A DNA stretch of 64,000 nt from Myxococcus stipitatus DSM 14675 (GTDB taxonomy: Bacteria > Myxococcota > Myxococcia > Myxococcales > Myxococcaceae): assembly GCF_000331735.1 (NCBI RefSeq), contig NC_020126.1, positions 8,063,501 to 8,127,500 on the forward strand, given 5' to 3'. The notes under the pieces are model-generated. The model searched no databases, was not told the origin of the DNA, and worked only from the letters and a program-made list of their open reading frames with translations. A program made the translations under genes and the position numbers. Each line of letters begins with the position of its first letter. Within the stretch, counting starts at the first letter, position 1. Below are positions 8,191 through 17,073 of this stretch, one piece after another.

Positions 8191-9693
8191 ATGCGCGACG
8201 CACCAGACCTCCCGGCACTGGATGGCACTCGAGCCCCTCTGCTCGTGGTGGGTGCGTCCTTCCTCGTGCAACGACCCCTGGTGATTGGCCCGCTGGTAGT
8301 GCTGACAGTGGGACTGCTCCACGCCTCAGGAGCCCCGAGGGAACAGACACTCACGCTGCTGCTGGGCGCAGTGGTGATGTTCGGTGTCTTCCTTGTCGAG
8401 GCGCTGCGCTTCCGAACGCGCCCTGTTTCCGAGCGGTATCTGTCGGGCTCGTTGCTCTTCACTGGGGTCGGCATCACCGTGGTCTGCGGGTTGACGGGCG
8501 GAGTGCGCAGTCCCCTGCTCTCGCTCCTCTTCGTGCCTTCCGTCGTAGCCTCCGCCACCTTCGGGCGCTCCTGGAGAAGTGCGTTCGCGATGGGGACGCT
8601 CCTGACGAGCCTGGGGGGACTGTTTCTCTGGTCCTCCTCCTTTCCCCCCATCGAATCCCCCTGGGTGGAGGCGATGACGGTCTGCGCCGTGGGAGCCTGC
8701 ACGCTGCTGCTCCATCAGGGAGTCTCGGGGCTGACGAGGGCCTCCCCGGACACCACGCGACAGCTCGACGTGGCTCGCCAGGAATCGCGCGAAGCCACGG
8801 AGCTGCGGGCACACACTCCGACGCCCGTGGATGAAAAGGGCGTCTCGGGGCAGACGACGCCCGACGCGGACACCTCGCGACAGCTCGACATGTCCCGCCA
8901 GGAACCGCGCGACGCCACGGAGCTGCGAGCACATTCTCCGACGCCCGTGGATGAACCGCGCGTCTCGGGGCTGACGACGCCCGACGCGGACACCTCGCGA
9001 CAGCTCGACATGCCACGCCAGGAATCGCGCGAAGCCACGAAGCCACTCGCGCGCACGCCCATGCCCGTGGATGAAAAGGTGGCGCGCGACATCGAGAACC
9101 GATTGGCCTCGGTACGTACGTACGTGGAGGTCGCCGCCGAGACATCCCGCAGCTCGCGCGTACGCCAACGACTGAGCATGGTGATGCGCGAAGTCACACA
9201 GCTCGACGACATCCTTCGGAACTCCCTGGGCCTCTCACGTCCCAAGATGGAGCCACGTCGTGAGAACATCGACATCCAGCAACTGCTCCTACGGACCTCG
9301 ATGGAGTTGGAGTCCCGAGCGCGGGCACGTGATGTGGTGGTGTCCACGAACGGCCCTCCGCTCTTGGCGAACGTCGACCCGAGGCGGCTCGAAGAAGCCC
9401 TCTTCAACTTGCTGGCCAATGCCGTGGGGGCTTGCGCGCACGGAGCCGAGATCGAGGCCCACGCGAACCGGGAAGCCGACGGCGTGAGCATCCTCATCGG
9501 CGACGGAGGCCACGACATGCCTCCGAGACTCGGTGGGCGGGCGAGCACGCCCTTCTTCACGATGCAAGAACAGGCCACGGGCCTGGGCGTGACCCTGGCC
9601 AGGAGCGTGGCTCGAGAACACGGAGGTTCGCTCACGTTCGAGCGCGCCCCCGGACGTGGCATGCGGGCGAAGCTCTGGCTGCCGGGTGCGTGA
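8191..9693 (+). CDS. Membrane sensor histidine kinase-like protein, degenerate phosphoacceptor site
   Basis: 500 residues. Residues 10-175 contain four to six hydrophobic segments without a recognisable extracellular sensor. Residues 177-296 are three 40-residue tandem repeats. The DHp-like helix follows (KVARDIENRLASVRTY): where kinases have H-E-x-x-N-P-L it reads R299-D-I-E-N-R-L, so the phosphorylated His and the Pro are missing. The ATPase domain keeps an N box (ALFNLLANAVGA), a G1-like Asp (GDGGHDM) and a G2 box (ATGLGVTLA). It probably binds ATP but cannot autophosphorylate in the usual way. ATG 8191 is chosen; GTG 8182 is also in frame. No response regulator is adjacent. Confidence 0.75.
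   Translation: MRDAPDLPALDGTRAPLLVVGASFLVQRPLVIGPLVVLTVGLLHASGAPREQTLTLLLGAVVMFGVFLVEALRFRTRPVSERYLSGSLLFTGVGITVVCGLTGGVRSPLLSLLFVPSVVASATFGRSWRSAFAMGTLLTSLGGLFLWSSSFPPIESPWVEAMTVCAVGACTLLLHQGVSGLTRASPDTTRQLDVARQESREATELRAHTPTPVDEKGVSGQTTPDADTSRQLDMSRQEPRDATELRAHSPTPVDEPRVSGLTTPDADTSRQLDMPRQESREATKPLARTPMPVDEKVARDIENRLASVRTYVEVAAETSRSSRVRQRLSMVMREVTQLDDILRNSLGLSRPKMEPRRENIDIQQLLLRTSMELESRARARDVVVSTNGPPLLANVDPRRLEEALFNLLANAVGACAHGAEIEAHANREADGVSILIGDGGHDMPPRLGGRASTPFFTMQEQATGLGVTLARSVAREHGGSLTFERAPGRGMRAKLWLPGA
8719..9078 (+). repeat. Three 120-bp in-frame tandem repeats in the sensor gene
   Basis: Units 8719-8838, 8839-8958 and 8959-9078 each encode 40 residues. The shared pattern is VSG.T....DT.RQLD..RQE.R.AT......P.PVDE. 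They sit between the membrane domain and the kinase core and probably form an extended helical linker. Being exact multiples of three, they can change copy number without breaking the frame. Confidence 0.95.
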
Positions 9694-9908
9694 GCCATCC
9701 AGAGCGAGACAGAGCCCCCTATCGAGGGGAATCCAGCGGCAACCCGTCCGCGATGGCACGACGCCTTGGACCCACGCGGGGCCCGCTGAAACTGGGACCT
9801 CTAACTTTCCTCCATTCCGGAATGCGTGACGCCTCCGTGTCCGAAGGGCAGACGGGCGAGGAGGACTGTGCCCTTGTCAGCGCGCGAGCCGTGCCATAAG
9901 CCCGAGGC

Positions 9909-11150
9909 ATGTCGCAGCCCCTGGACGCCCCGCCTCCGACGCCCATCACTGACCGCCGCAAGCGCCTGCTCGTCCTGGGTGCGCTCTGGCTGGTCGTGGC
10001 CGCGGCCCTGGTGACGTTCCGCTCGGTGGTGATGCCGTTCGCCGGAGCGGCGCTCATCGCCTACCTGGTGCAGCCCCTGGTCGCGCGAATCACCCGGGTG
10101 AAGGTCGCCGGGCGCGCCGTGCCTCGGTGGGTCGCCATCCTGCTCATCTACGCGGGCTTCTTCGTCGGCGTGTATCTCTTCATCGTCGCCCTCGTGCCCC
10201 AGCTCTACCGGGAGATGGCGCGCGTCAGCCGTGATGTCGTGACGCTGGCCAACACGCTGACACCCGAGCAGATGGAGGTGCTCGCGCAGCGCGGGGAGAC
10301 CTGGCTCAGCGAGCACGGCATCCCCGTGGCGCTCTCCAACCGCGCGCTGGAGGGCGCGGATGCGGCCGGCAATGGCCACTTCAACCTGGCGCTCGACCTG
10401 GAGAAGCTCCTGGGCGACGCGGTGAAGCGCGCCTCGTCGCTGGTGCAGGAGAACCTGGGCGACATCGTCAACGTGTCGCGAAGCATCGTCGCCAGCGTGG
10501 CCGCGGGCGTCTTCATGATGTTCTTCATCATGATGGTGGCGGCCTTCTTCTCCATCGACAGTCAGGCCATCGGCCAGTACTGCGCCACCCTCGTCCCGCC
10601 CGAGTACGCGCGCGACGCGCGGCAGCTCGCCGAGCGCATCGACCGCTCACTCTCCGGCGTCGTGCGAGGTCAGGTCACCATCTGCGTCGTCAACGGCGCG
10701 CTGACCTTCGTGGGCCTGCTGCTCTTCGGGGTGAAGTTCGCCTTCCTGCTGGCGACCATCGCCACGTTCTTCAGCCTCATCCCCATCTTCGGCACCATCC
10801 TCAGCTCGGTGCCCATCGTCCTCATCGCGCTGGCGGACGGCTTCCAGAAGGGCGTGGCCATCCTGCTGTGGATCATCGGCATCCACGCGGTGGAGGCCTA
10901 CTTCCTCAACCCCAAGATCATGGGGCAGGCCGCGCGCATCCACCCGGTCATCGTCGCCTTCTCCCTCATCGCGGGCGAGCGGCTCTTCGGCCTGATGGGC
11001 GCGCTCTTCGCGGTCCCCGTCACGGCCATGCTCGTGGCGTGCTTCGACTACGCCCGCCTCAAGGCCCAGGCCCAGTCCGTGGTGTCACTCCCCGCTCCGG
11101 AGGCAATCCCCGCCTCCAACGCCAGCGGGACGGCGCCTCCCGCGGCGTGA
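9909..11150 (+). CDS. AI-2E (PerM) family transporter
   Basis: 413 residues. The topology is typical: two or three N-terminal membrane helices, a large loop (residues 95-185), then about five helices containing the family's conserved C-terminal region. That region includes FFSLIPIFGTILSSVPIVLIAL and HAVEAYFLNPKIMG, then GLMGALFAVPVTA. Members export small molecules or ions (AI-2 exporter TqsA, Na+/H+ antiporters), so the substrate here is open. The Pro/Ala-rich last 25 residues are probably disordered. The 215 bases upstream hold no other gene, so it probably has its own promoter. Confidence 0.88.
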   Translation: MSQPLDAPPPTPITDRRKRLLVLGALWLVVAAALVTFRSVVMPFAGAALIAYLVQPLVARITRVKVAGRAVPRWVAILLIYAGFFVGVYLFIVALVPQLYREMARVSRDVVTLANTLTPEQMEVLAQRGETWLSEHGIPVALSNRALEGADAAGNGHFNLALDLEKLLGDAVKRASSLVQENLGDIVNVSRSIVASVAAGVFMMFFIMMVAAFFSIDSQAIGQYCATLVPPEYARDARQLAERIDRSLSGVVRGQVTICVVNGALTFVGLLLFGVKFAFLLATIATFFSLIPIFGTILSSVPIVLIALADGFQKGVAILLWIIGIHAVEAYFLNPKIMGQAARIHPVIVAFSLIAGERLFGLMGALFAVPVTAMLVACFDYARLKAQAQSVVSLPAPEAIPASNASGTAPPAA

Positions 11151-11175
11151 CGTAGAGGCCCGGAGGCCCCGTGCG

Positions 11176-11490
11176 TCACCGGCACGCGGCGGAGCAGCGA
11201 GCGCCCCGGCAGAAGGGAACGCAGCGGCCGCAGTCGATGGTGCCGTCCGGACACTCCCCCGTGCAGGGGGCGATGCCGCAAGTCGGCCGCTCCTCCACGT
11301 GGGTGACAGCGGTCCCCAGCCCGCAGCAGGCGTTGGGGACACAATCGTCATCTGAGTAACAGGTGCGATTGGAGAGCACTGGGGGCGTGTCCTCCCCCAG
11401 GCCATCCGGGTCCACGTCACATCCCCACCCAGCTCCGAGTGCCACTCCCACGACCAGGGAGAACGTACGGACAAGCGCGAGGCGGGACAT
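11176..11490 (-). CDS. Small Cys-rich lipoprotein
   Basis: 104 residues, ATG start with AAGGAGGG seven bases upstream, one of the best ribosome sites in the window. The signal peptide ends at GAGWGCDVD, which gives a plausible lipidated Cys. The mature 80 residues carry about 12 cysteines (NRTCYSDDDCVPNACCGLG, CGIAPCTGECPDG, CGRCVPFCRGARCSAAC), so the protein is likely a disulfide-stabilised exported domain. No family is recognised. It lies upstream of and divergent in position from the AI-2E gene end, with only 26 bases between their stop codons. Confidence 0.75.
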   Translation of the reverse strand: MSRLALVRTFSLVVGVALGAGWGCDVDPDGLGEDTPPVLSNRTCYSDDDCVPNACCGLGTAVTHVEERPTCGIAPCTGECPDGTIDCGRCVPFCRGARCSAACR

Positions 11491-11519
11491 GGACCCTCCT
11501 TATGGCCAGTGCATGTGGC

Positions 11520-13151
11520 CTATCGGTTCATCGAGCCGAGGAAGTCGGCGTTCGAAGCCGTCGGACGCATGTGTTTAAGCACGAACTCCATGGCGTCAAT
11601 GGGGGTGAACGGGTGGAGCACCTGCCGCAGCGCGGTGATGCGCACCAGGTCGCCCGGCGACAGGAGCAGCTCTTCCTTGCGCGTACCGGACTTGTTGATG
11701 TCCAGCGTCGGGAAGATGCGCTTCTCCATCAGCTTGCGGTCCAGGACGATTTCGGAGTTACCCGTGCCCTTGAACTCCTCGAAGATGACCTCGTCCATGC
11801 GGCTGCCGGTGTCGATGAGCGCGGTGCCGATGATGGTCAGCGACCCGCCCTCCTCGATGTTGCGCGCGGCGCCGAAGAAGCGCTTGGGCTTGTGCAGCGC
11901 GTTGGCGTCCACACCGCCGGAGAGAATCTTTCCGGAGGCCGGCACCACCGTGTTGTAGGCGCGCGCCAGACGCGTAATCGAGTCCAGCAGGATGCAGACG
12001 TCGTACTTCTGCTCGACCAGGCGCTTGGCCTTGTCGATGACCATCTCCGCGACCTGCACGTGGCGCGTGGCGGGCTCGTCGAAGGTGGAGGACACCACCT
12101 CGCCGCGCACGCTGCGCTCCATGTCCGTCACTTCCTCGGGGCGCTCGTCGACGAGCAGCACGATGAGGTAGACGTCCGGGTGGTTGCGGCTGATGGCGTG
12201 CGCGATGTTCTGCAGGAGCACCGTCTTGCCGGCCTTGGGCGGCGCCACGATGAGGCAGCGCTGTCCCAGACCGATGGGGCAGAACATGTCGATGATGCGC
12301 GTCGTCATCTCCGACGACTCATGCTCCAGCTTGAGCTTGCGCGTCGGGTAGAGCGGCGTGAGGTTGTCGAACAGGATGCGCTCGCGCGCCGCGTCCGACA
12401 TCGGGTCCGTGAAGTTGACCTTGTCCACCTTCTGGAGCGCGAAGAAGCGCTCGCCCTCGCGGGGCTGGCGGATGGGGCCCGTCACCGTGTCGCCGGGCCG
12501 CAGGTTGAAGCGGCGCACCTGCGACGGGGACACGTAGATGTCGTCCGGGCTGGGCTGGTAGTCGCTGTCCGCGCTGCGCAGGAAGCCGAAGCCGTCGCTG
12601 AGCAGCTCCATCACGCCTTCGGCGTGGACCTCGAAGCGCTTGTCCGCGATGCCGCCGAGGAGCGCGAAGATGAGGTCCTGCTTCTTCAGACCCTGGTAGC
12701 CCTCGATGCCCACGTCGTGGGCCATCTTGGACAGGTCCGTGATCTTCATCCGCTTCAGGTCATTGAGCTTGATGACCTGCATCGGGGCGCCATCGCGGCT
12801 CACCTCGGTGATGGCGGGGGCCTCGGGGGCCTCCGGCGCGGCCGGCAGGGACGCGGCCGGCGACGTGTCCTCACCGGAGATGCGCGCCTCCTGGAGGTCG
12901 TCATCCCGGACGGGACGCGAGATGGGCGTCAGCACCGGACGGGGGGGCTCGGCGCTCGCCTCGGCGGACTCCGGCTCGGCCTCTGCCCCCAGGTCCTCGT
13001 CGCGCCGGGTCCGGCGTGAGCGGGTCGGCTTCTCGTTTTCTTCCCTATCGGCGGTCTTCGCCGCCGCGCGCTTGCGACGGGGCTTGTCGTCGGCCTCGAC
13101 GGGTGCGGCGACGTCGGCGGCCTTCTCTCTCGAAGTACGGGCTTTGCGCAT
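11520..13151 (-). CDS. rho: Transcription termination factor Rho
   Basis: 543 residues against about 420 in E. coli Rho. The extra is an N-terminal, charged and Pro/Ala-rich extension of about 120 residues. Then come a Rho_N helical domain (KMKITDLSKMAHDVGI onward), the cold-shock RNA-binding domain (GFGFLRSADSDYQPSPDDIY) and the RecA-type ATPase. The ATPase has Walker A at 303-311 (APPKAGKTV), Walker B (DVCILLDSITRLARA) and the Q- and R-loop region (PASGKILSGGVDANAL). The hexamer moves 5' to 3' on RNA and ends transcription. No strong ribosome site precedes the start. A good promoter lies about 200 bases upstream, leaving a long leader, consistent with the autoregulation known for rho. Confidence 0.98.
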   Translation of the reverse strand: MRKARTSREKAADVAAPVEADDKPRRKRAAAKTADREENEKPTRSRRTRRDEDLGAEAEPESAEASAEPPRPVLTPISRPVRDDDLQEARISGEDTSPAASLPAAPEAPEAPAITEVSRDGAPMQVIKLNDLKRMKITDLSKMAHDVGIEGYQGLKKQDLIFALLGGIADKRFEVHAEGVMELLSDGFGFLRSADSDYQPSPDDIYVSPSQVRRFNLRPGDTVTGPIRQPREGERFFALQKVDKVNFTDPMSDAARERILFDNLTPLYPTRKLKLEHESSEMTTRIIDMFCPIGLGQRCLIVAPPKAGKTVLLQNIAHAISRNHPDVYLIVLLVDERPEEVTDMERSVRGEVVSSTFDEPATRHVQVAEMVIDKAKRLVEQKYDVCILLDSITRLARAYNTVVPASGKILSGGVDANALHKPKRFFGAARNIEEGGSLTIIGTALIDTGSRMDEVIFEEFKGTGNSEIVLDRKLMEKRIFPTLDINKSGTRKEELLLSPGDLVRITALRQVLHPFTPIDAMEFVLKHMRPTASNADFLGSMNR

Positions 13152-13153
13152 GT

Positions 13154-13748
13154 CTGGAACGCTTGGGGAGGTGTGGGGTGCCCGAGGATTCGGGCGCTCG
13201 ATTGCCGGGGAGGTGTCCGCACGGCCTCGGAGGCACCTTCCGGAGGCGGCCCTACCGGAATCCCCGAGGGGGGACTGCGCGGGTGAGGGCCGGTGGTTTG
13301 GGGAAGAGATGGCGCCGTCGAAAATCCTGCGCCAATGAACCGCGCGGGGACGTTATTGACCCCCTCCTGGCCTGTCAAGGCATCTTGCAGCCTTTGGCGC
13401 GGACTCTTCCTGATGAGCAACATGAGCCCAGGGCCGGACAATTCCCACCCGCCGCGGTACGGCTTGCGGCCCTGGGGTCCACGACCCGCCGGGTTGCTTC
13501 GCGGCCCGTGGACCCGCCGCTCGCGACGCGTCGAGGCACGCCGCCCCCGTCCCCGCATGGAAACCCCGGAGGTGGGCTGGACCAGGCACTCACGCACCGC
13601 GTGATGACGCACCTACGTACCAGGGCGTGTGCCCGCGGCGGCGGCCAACGTGTCGAGACAGGAGTCGAGACATGTCGGGGGGACGCTCTAGATTGCGCGG
13701 CACTGGATGCGCCCTCGCAGGGGGCGATTTGGGGTAAGGACGCGCACC
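13154..13748. other. Divergent intergenic region rho / ligA
   Basis: About 595 bases without a supported gene. It must contain the rho leader and promoter (see 13350-13378) and the ligA promoter. Short open frames here lack ribosome sites and protein-like content. Confidence 0.6.
13350..13378 (-). promoter_or_regulatory. Putative sigma-70-type promoter of rho
   Basis: On the minus strand a perfect TTGACA (13378-13373), a 17-base spacer and TAACGT (13355-13350) are seen. Transcription would start about 190 bases before the rho ATG. The same bases form an interrupted palindrome, TTGAC-N13-GTCAA on the plus strand, which could be an operator. Confidence 0.5.
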
Positions 13749-15773
13749 GTGGACGACTTCAAGACCGCCGAAGCCCGAGCCCGCGAGCTCCGCCGTGAGC
13801 TGGCCCACCACAACCACCGCTACTACGTGCTCGACTCGCCGGAGATCAGCGACGCGCAATACGACACGCTGATGCGCGAGCTGCAGGCGCTGGAGGAGAA
13901 GCACCCCAGCCTGCTGACGCCGGACTCCCCCACCCAGCGCGTGGGAGGCAAGGCCGCCGACGAGTTCGGCGAGGTGGTCCACCGCGCGCCCATGCTCTCG
14001 CTGGCCAACATCTTCAACGACGAGGGGCTCGGCGAGTTCGACGAGCGCGTGCGCAAGCTGCTCGGCGTGCCCTCCGTCACGTACGTGTGCGAGCCCAAGC
14101 TGGATGGCCTGGCCATCGCCCTGCGCTACGAGAAGGGCGTCTTCGTCCAGGGCGCCACTCGCGGCGACGGCACCACCGGCGAGGACGTCACGGGCAACAT
14201 CCGCACCATCCGCAGCCTGCCCATGGAGCTGTTCCCCCTCGACGACACGCCCGTGCCGGCGCTGCTCGAGGTGCGCGGCGAGGTCTTCATCCGCAAGGCG
14301 GACTTCAAGAAGCTCAACGACAAGCGCGAGGAGGAAGGCGAGCCGCTCTTCGCAAACCCTCGCAACGCGGCGGCGGGAAGCCTGCGCCAATTGGACCCGA
14401 AGGAGACGGCCGCACGCCCCCTCTCCGTCTACCTGTACGAGTGCCTCGCCACCGAGGGCGTGCCCGCGTTCAAGTCCCACACCGAGAAGCTGGGGTACTT
14501 GAAGGCCCTGGGCCTGCCCACCAACCAGGCCGTGCGCGCGGAGGGCATCGACGGCGTCCGCCAGTCCTATGACAACTCCTTGAAGGGCCGGCACGAGCTG
14601 CCCTTCGAGGTCGATGGCATGGTGGTGAAGGTGGACGACGAGGACCAGCGCAAGCGGCTGGGCCAGGTCTCCAAGAGCCCCCGCTGGGCGGTGGCCTACA
14701 AGTTCCCGCCGGAGGAGGAGTCCACGGAGGTGCTGGACATCGGCATCCAGGTGGGCCGCACCGGCGCGCTGACGCCCGTGGCGCACCTGAAGCCCGTCAA
14801 GGTGGGCGGCGTCACGGTGGCGCGCGCCACGCTGCACAACGAAGACGAGCTGCGCCGCAAGGACGTGCGCAAGGGCGACACCGTCTTCGTGCGCCGCGCC
14901 GGAGACGTGATTCCGGAGATTGTCTCCACGGTGCTCTCCAAGCGGCCCCCGGACTCCCAGCCCTTCGAGTTCCCCAAGCACTGCCCCGTCTGCGGCGCGG
15001 TCGCCACGAAGGACGAGGACGGCGCCGTCATCCGCTGCACGGGCGCGTCCTGCCCCGCGCAGCTGGTGGAGAAGATCCGCCACTTCGCCAGCCGCCTCGC
15101 GATGGACATCGAGGGCCTGGGCGACAAGCTGGCTTCGCAGCTGGTGGCCACCGGCACCGTGAAGACGTTCGCGGACCTGTACGGCATCACCAAGCAGAAG
15201 CTCCTCACCCTCGAGCGCATGGGCGACAAGAGCGCGGACAACCTGCTGGAGTCCCTGGAGCGCTCCAAGGGCACCACCCAGCGCCGCTTCCTCTACGCGT
15301 TGGGCATCCGCCACGTGGGGGACGCCACCGCCAAGGCCCTGGCGGAGGCCTTCCCGAAGGCGAGCGAGCTCTTCACCGCGTCGCTGGAGGACATCTCCCG
15401 CGTCAAGGACGTGGGCCCCGTCATGGCCCAGGTCATCCACACCTTCTTCCAGGAGCCCCAGAACCGGGAGGCCATCCTCGCCCTGCTCAACGCCGGGGTC
15501 TCCCCCGCCCCGCCCCAGGTGGCCACGGGGGGGCCGTTTGTCGGCAAGACGGTGGTGCTCACCGGCTCGATGACAGGTATGACGCGGGAACAGGCCAAGG
15601 AGGAAGTGGAGCGGCGTGGCGGGAAGGTGGCCGGAAGTGTCTCGCGCAAGACCGATTTCGTGGTGGCCGGGGAGGATGCCGGCAGCAAGCTGAAGAAGGC
15701 GCAGGAACTCGGAGTAAGAATCCTGGACGAGCAGGCGTTCCTGCAGCTGTTGCAGCCGGACGCCAGAGGGTGA
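13749..15773 (+). CDS. ligA: NAD+-dependent DNA ligase LigA
   Basis: 674 residues, the normal length. Domains in order are Ia NAD-binding (HNHRYYVLD), the adenylation domain with catalytic Lys117 in CEPKLDGLA, the OB fold (VQVGRTGALTPVAHL), a four-Cys zinc finger (CPVCGA, CTGASCPAQL), helix-hairpin-helix repeats and a C-terminal BRCT domain (GKTVVLTGSMTGMTREQAK). It seals nicks in DNA during replication and repair using NAD+. The start is GTG 13749, with AAGGA eight bases upstream. An ATG 14 codons earlier would add a basic stretch not typical of the family. Followed after 12 bases by acyP. Confidence 0.98.
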   Translation: MDDFKTAEARARELRRELAHHNHRYYVLDSPEISDAQYDTLMRELQALEEKHPSLLTPDSPTQRVGGKAADEFGEVVHRAPMLSLANIFNDEGLGEFDERVRKLLGVPSVTYVCEPKLDGLAIALRYEKGVFVQGATRGDGTTGEDVTGNIRTIRSLPMELFPLDDTPVPALLEVRGEVFIRKADFKKLNDKREEEGEPLFANPRNAAAGSLRQLDPKETAARPLSVYLYECLATEGVPAFKSHTEKLGYLKALGLPTNQAVRAEGIDGVRQSYDNSLKGRHELPFEVDGMVVKVDDEDQRKRLGQVSKSPRWAVAYKFPPEEESTEVLDIGIQVGRTGALTPVAHLKPVKVGGVTVARATLHNEDELRRKDVRKGDTVFVRRAGDVIPEIVSTVLSKRPPDSQPFEFPKHCPVCGAVATKDEDGAVIRCTGASCPAQLVEKIRHFASRLAMDIEGLGDKLASQLVATGTVKTFADLYGITKQKLLTLERMGDKSADNLLESLERSKGTTQRRFLYALGIRHVGDATAKALAEAFPKASELFTASLEDISRVKDVGPVMAQVIHTFFQEPQNREAILALLNAGVSPAPPQVATGGPFVGKTVVLTGSMTGMTREQAKEEVERRGGKVAGSVSRKTDFVVAGEDAGSKLKKAQELGVRILDEQAFLQLLQPDARG

Positions 15774-15785
15774 GGCATTCGTTCC

Positions 15786-16073
15786 ATGAGCGGCACGCGG
15801 CGGGTGACGCTGCTCATCCAGGGCAAGGTGCAGGGCGTCTTCTTCCGGGAGAGCGCCCGCATCGAGGCGACACGCCTGGGCCTTGCCGGCTGGGTGCGCA
15901 ACCGCTCGGACGGCGCCGTGGAGGCCGTGGTGGAAGGTGAGCCGGGAATGCTGGAGGAGTTCATCCGCTGGAGCCACCGAGGTCCGTCCCAGGCGCGCGT
16001 CGACAGCGTCGGGCGCACGGACAGCGAGGCCACCGGCGAGTACAGTCACTTCATCGTGGAGCGCACATCATGA
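15786..16073 (+). CDS. acyP: Acylphosphatase
   Basis: 95 residues, the standard size. Both catalytic residues are present: Arg21 in GKVQGVFFRES, the acyl-phosphate-binding loop, and Asn39 in GWVRNRSDGAVEAV. It hydrolyses the carboxyl-phosphate bond of acyl phosphates such as acetyl- or carbamoyl-phosphate in the cytoplasm. It lies 12 bases downstream of ligA and overlaps the next gene by ATGA, so the three are likely one operon. Confidence 0.95.
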   Translation: MSGTRRVTLLIQGKVQGVFFRESARIEATRLGLAGWVRNRSDGAVEAVVEGEPGMLEEFIRWSHRGPSQARVDSVGRTDSEATGEYSHFIVERTS

Positions 16074-16513
16074 CGCCGTACGCGCTGGCGTCCCTGCCCG
16101 CCATGCTCGGCATCCGGGCCGGGTCCAAGGTGTCCGTCATCAACCCCCCGCGCGGCTTCGTGCAGAAGCTCAACCCACTGCCTGACGGCGTGGAGTTCCT
16201 CATCACCGCGCAGACGGGGCTGGACGTCATCCTCTTCTTCTCCCAGGACGCCAAGGAGCTCGTGCAGCGGCTGCCCGCACTCGCGCGCGCCATGGCCCTG
16301 ACGGGCGGCATCTGGGTCTGCTGGCCCGGCGGTGAGGGCATCAAGACGAGCCTCTCCGAGGACTTCGTCCGTCAGGCCGCGCTGGATATCGGCCTGGTCG
16401 ACAACAAGATTTGCATCATCGACTCCACCTGGACGGGCCTGCGGCTGGTGCGCCGTCCGCGCGGGAGGCTGGACAAGCCCGAGGGCCGCAAGCAGGCCCC
16501 CGCCCAGGCCTGA
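16070..16513 (+). CDS. DUF3052-like protein
   Basis: 147 residues starting in an ATGA overlap with acyP, which implies translational coupling. The sequence GGIWVCWPGGE...TSLSEDFVRQAALDIGLVDNKIC..DSTWTGLRLVRR matches my memory of the DUF3052 family, small alpha/beta proteins of unknown function. The last 25 residues are basic and Pro/Gln-rich, probably a disordered tail. No catalytic motif is seen. A small hairpin follows. Confidence 0.65.
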   Translation: MTPYALASLPAMLGIRAGSKVSVINPPRGFVQKLNPLPDGVEFLITAQTGLDVILFFSQDAKELVQRLPALARAMALTGGIWVCWPGGEGIKTSLSEDFVRQAALDIGLVDNKICIIDSTWTGLRLVRRPRGRLDKPEGRKQAPAQA

Positions 16514-17073
16514 AAGACCTGCCAAGGAGGCAAGCGGCTTCTGCCCGGCAGTGGATGGAAGCCGTTTCTCGGCTTTACACGTGTGGCGGGGCCATGGAAA
16601 ACTCCCCGTGTTTCTGGGCGCTTGTGTGACGCTCCGCATTGGCGAAGGTCACGCCCAGTCGTGAATTTTTGACGGGTTGCGTTCCCGGATACCTCCGGGC
16701 GCGTCGGCTGCGCCAGGGCTCCAAGTCGCCCCCCCAAGGTAACCCACTGAAGGGTACCGACCGGGTGTGGAAGGAGGGAGCGGGCGGCACGCGCGTGGTG
16801 GAGGACCTCGAACGCTGTTTAGAAGACAAGGCTCCGCCCGGCAGGGTGCCGGTCACAAAGCGGAGCGATTGAACTCGGAGGAGCAGGCGGTGGTCCCCTT
16901 GGCCCTCGACAGCGTGACGCGAGCCGTCCCCGGACAGACCGGGAAGGCCGTCCTGACTGGAGGGCCTCCGGAGGCCGCCTCTCCTTTCGCAGCGTGCTCG
17001 GAGGCGCGGCGTCGTGCCGCCGCCCGTCCGGTAATGAAGTCCGCCCTACCGCGCGCGCGTCCAGGATTCGTCC
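16514..17073. other. 560-base region upstream of the RNase gene
   Basis: No supported gene. It contains a terminator-like hairpin at 16559-16575 and a second small hairpin at 16738-16758 (GGTA.CCC / GGGTACC). RNase E genes often have long regulatory leaders, so part of this may be the leader of the downstream gene. No promoter with both hexamers at correct spacing was found. Confidence 0.5.
16559..16575 (+). terminator. Short hairpin after the ligA operon
   Basis: AAGCCG-TTTCT-CGGCTT is a perfect six-base stem with a five-base loop, 46 bases after the last stop codon. It is followed by TACAC rather than a T-run, so termination strength is uncertain. Confidence 0.4.

Noticed and set aside
7188..8702. 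504-codon minus-strand frame across the repeat region
   Set aside because: It covers the end of one gene and the start of another antisense and has no family features. Only the repeated peptide fragment inside it was kept, as a possible remnant.
16639..16872. 77-codon plus-strand frame before the RNase gene
   Set aside because: TTG start, no ribosome site, and a composition of Arg/Gly/Pro without protein-like pattern; more likely leader sequence.
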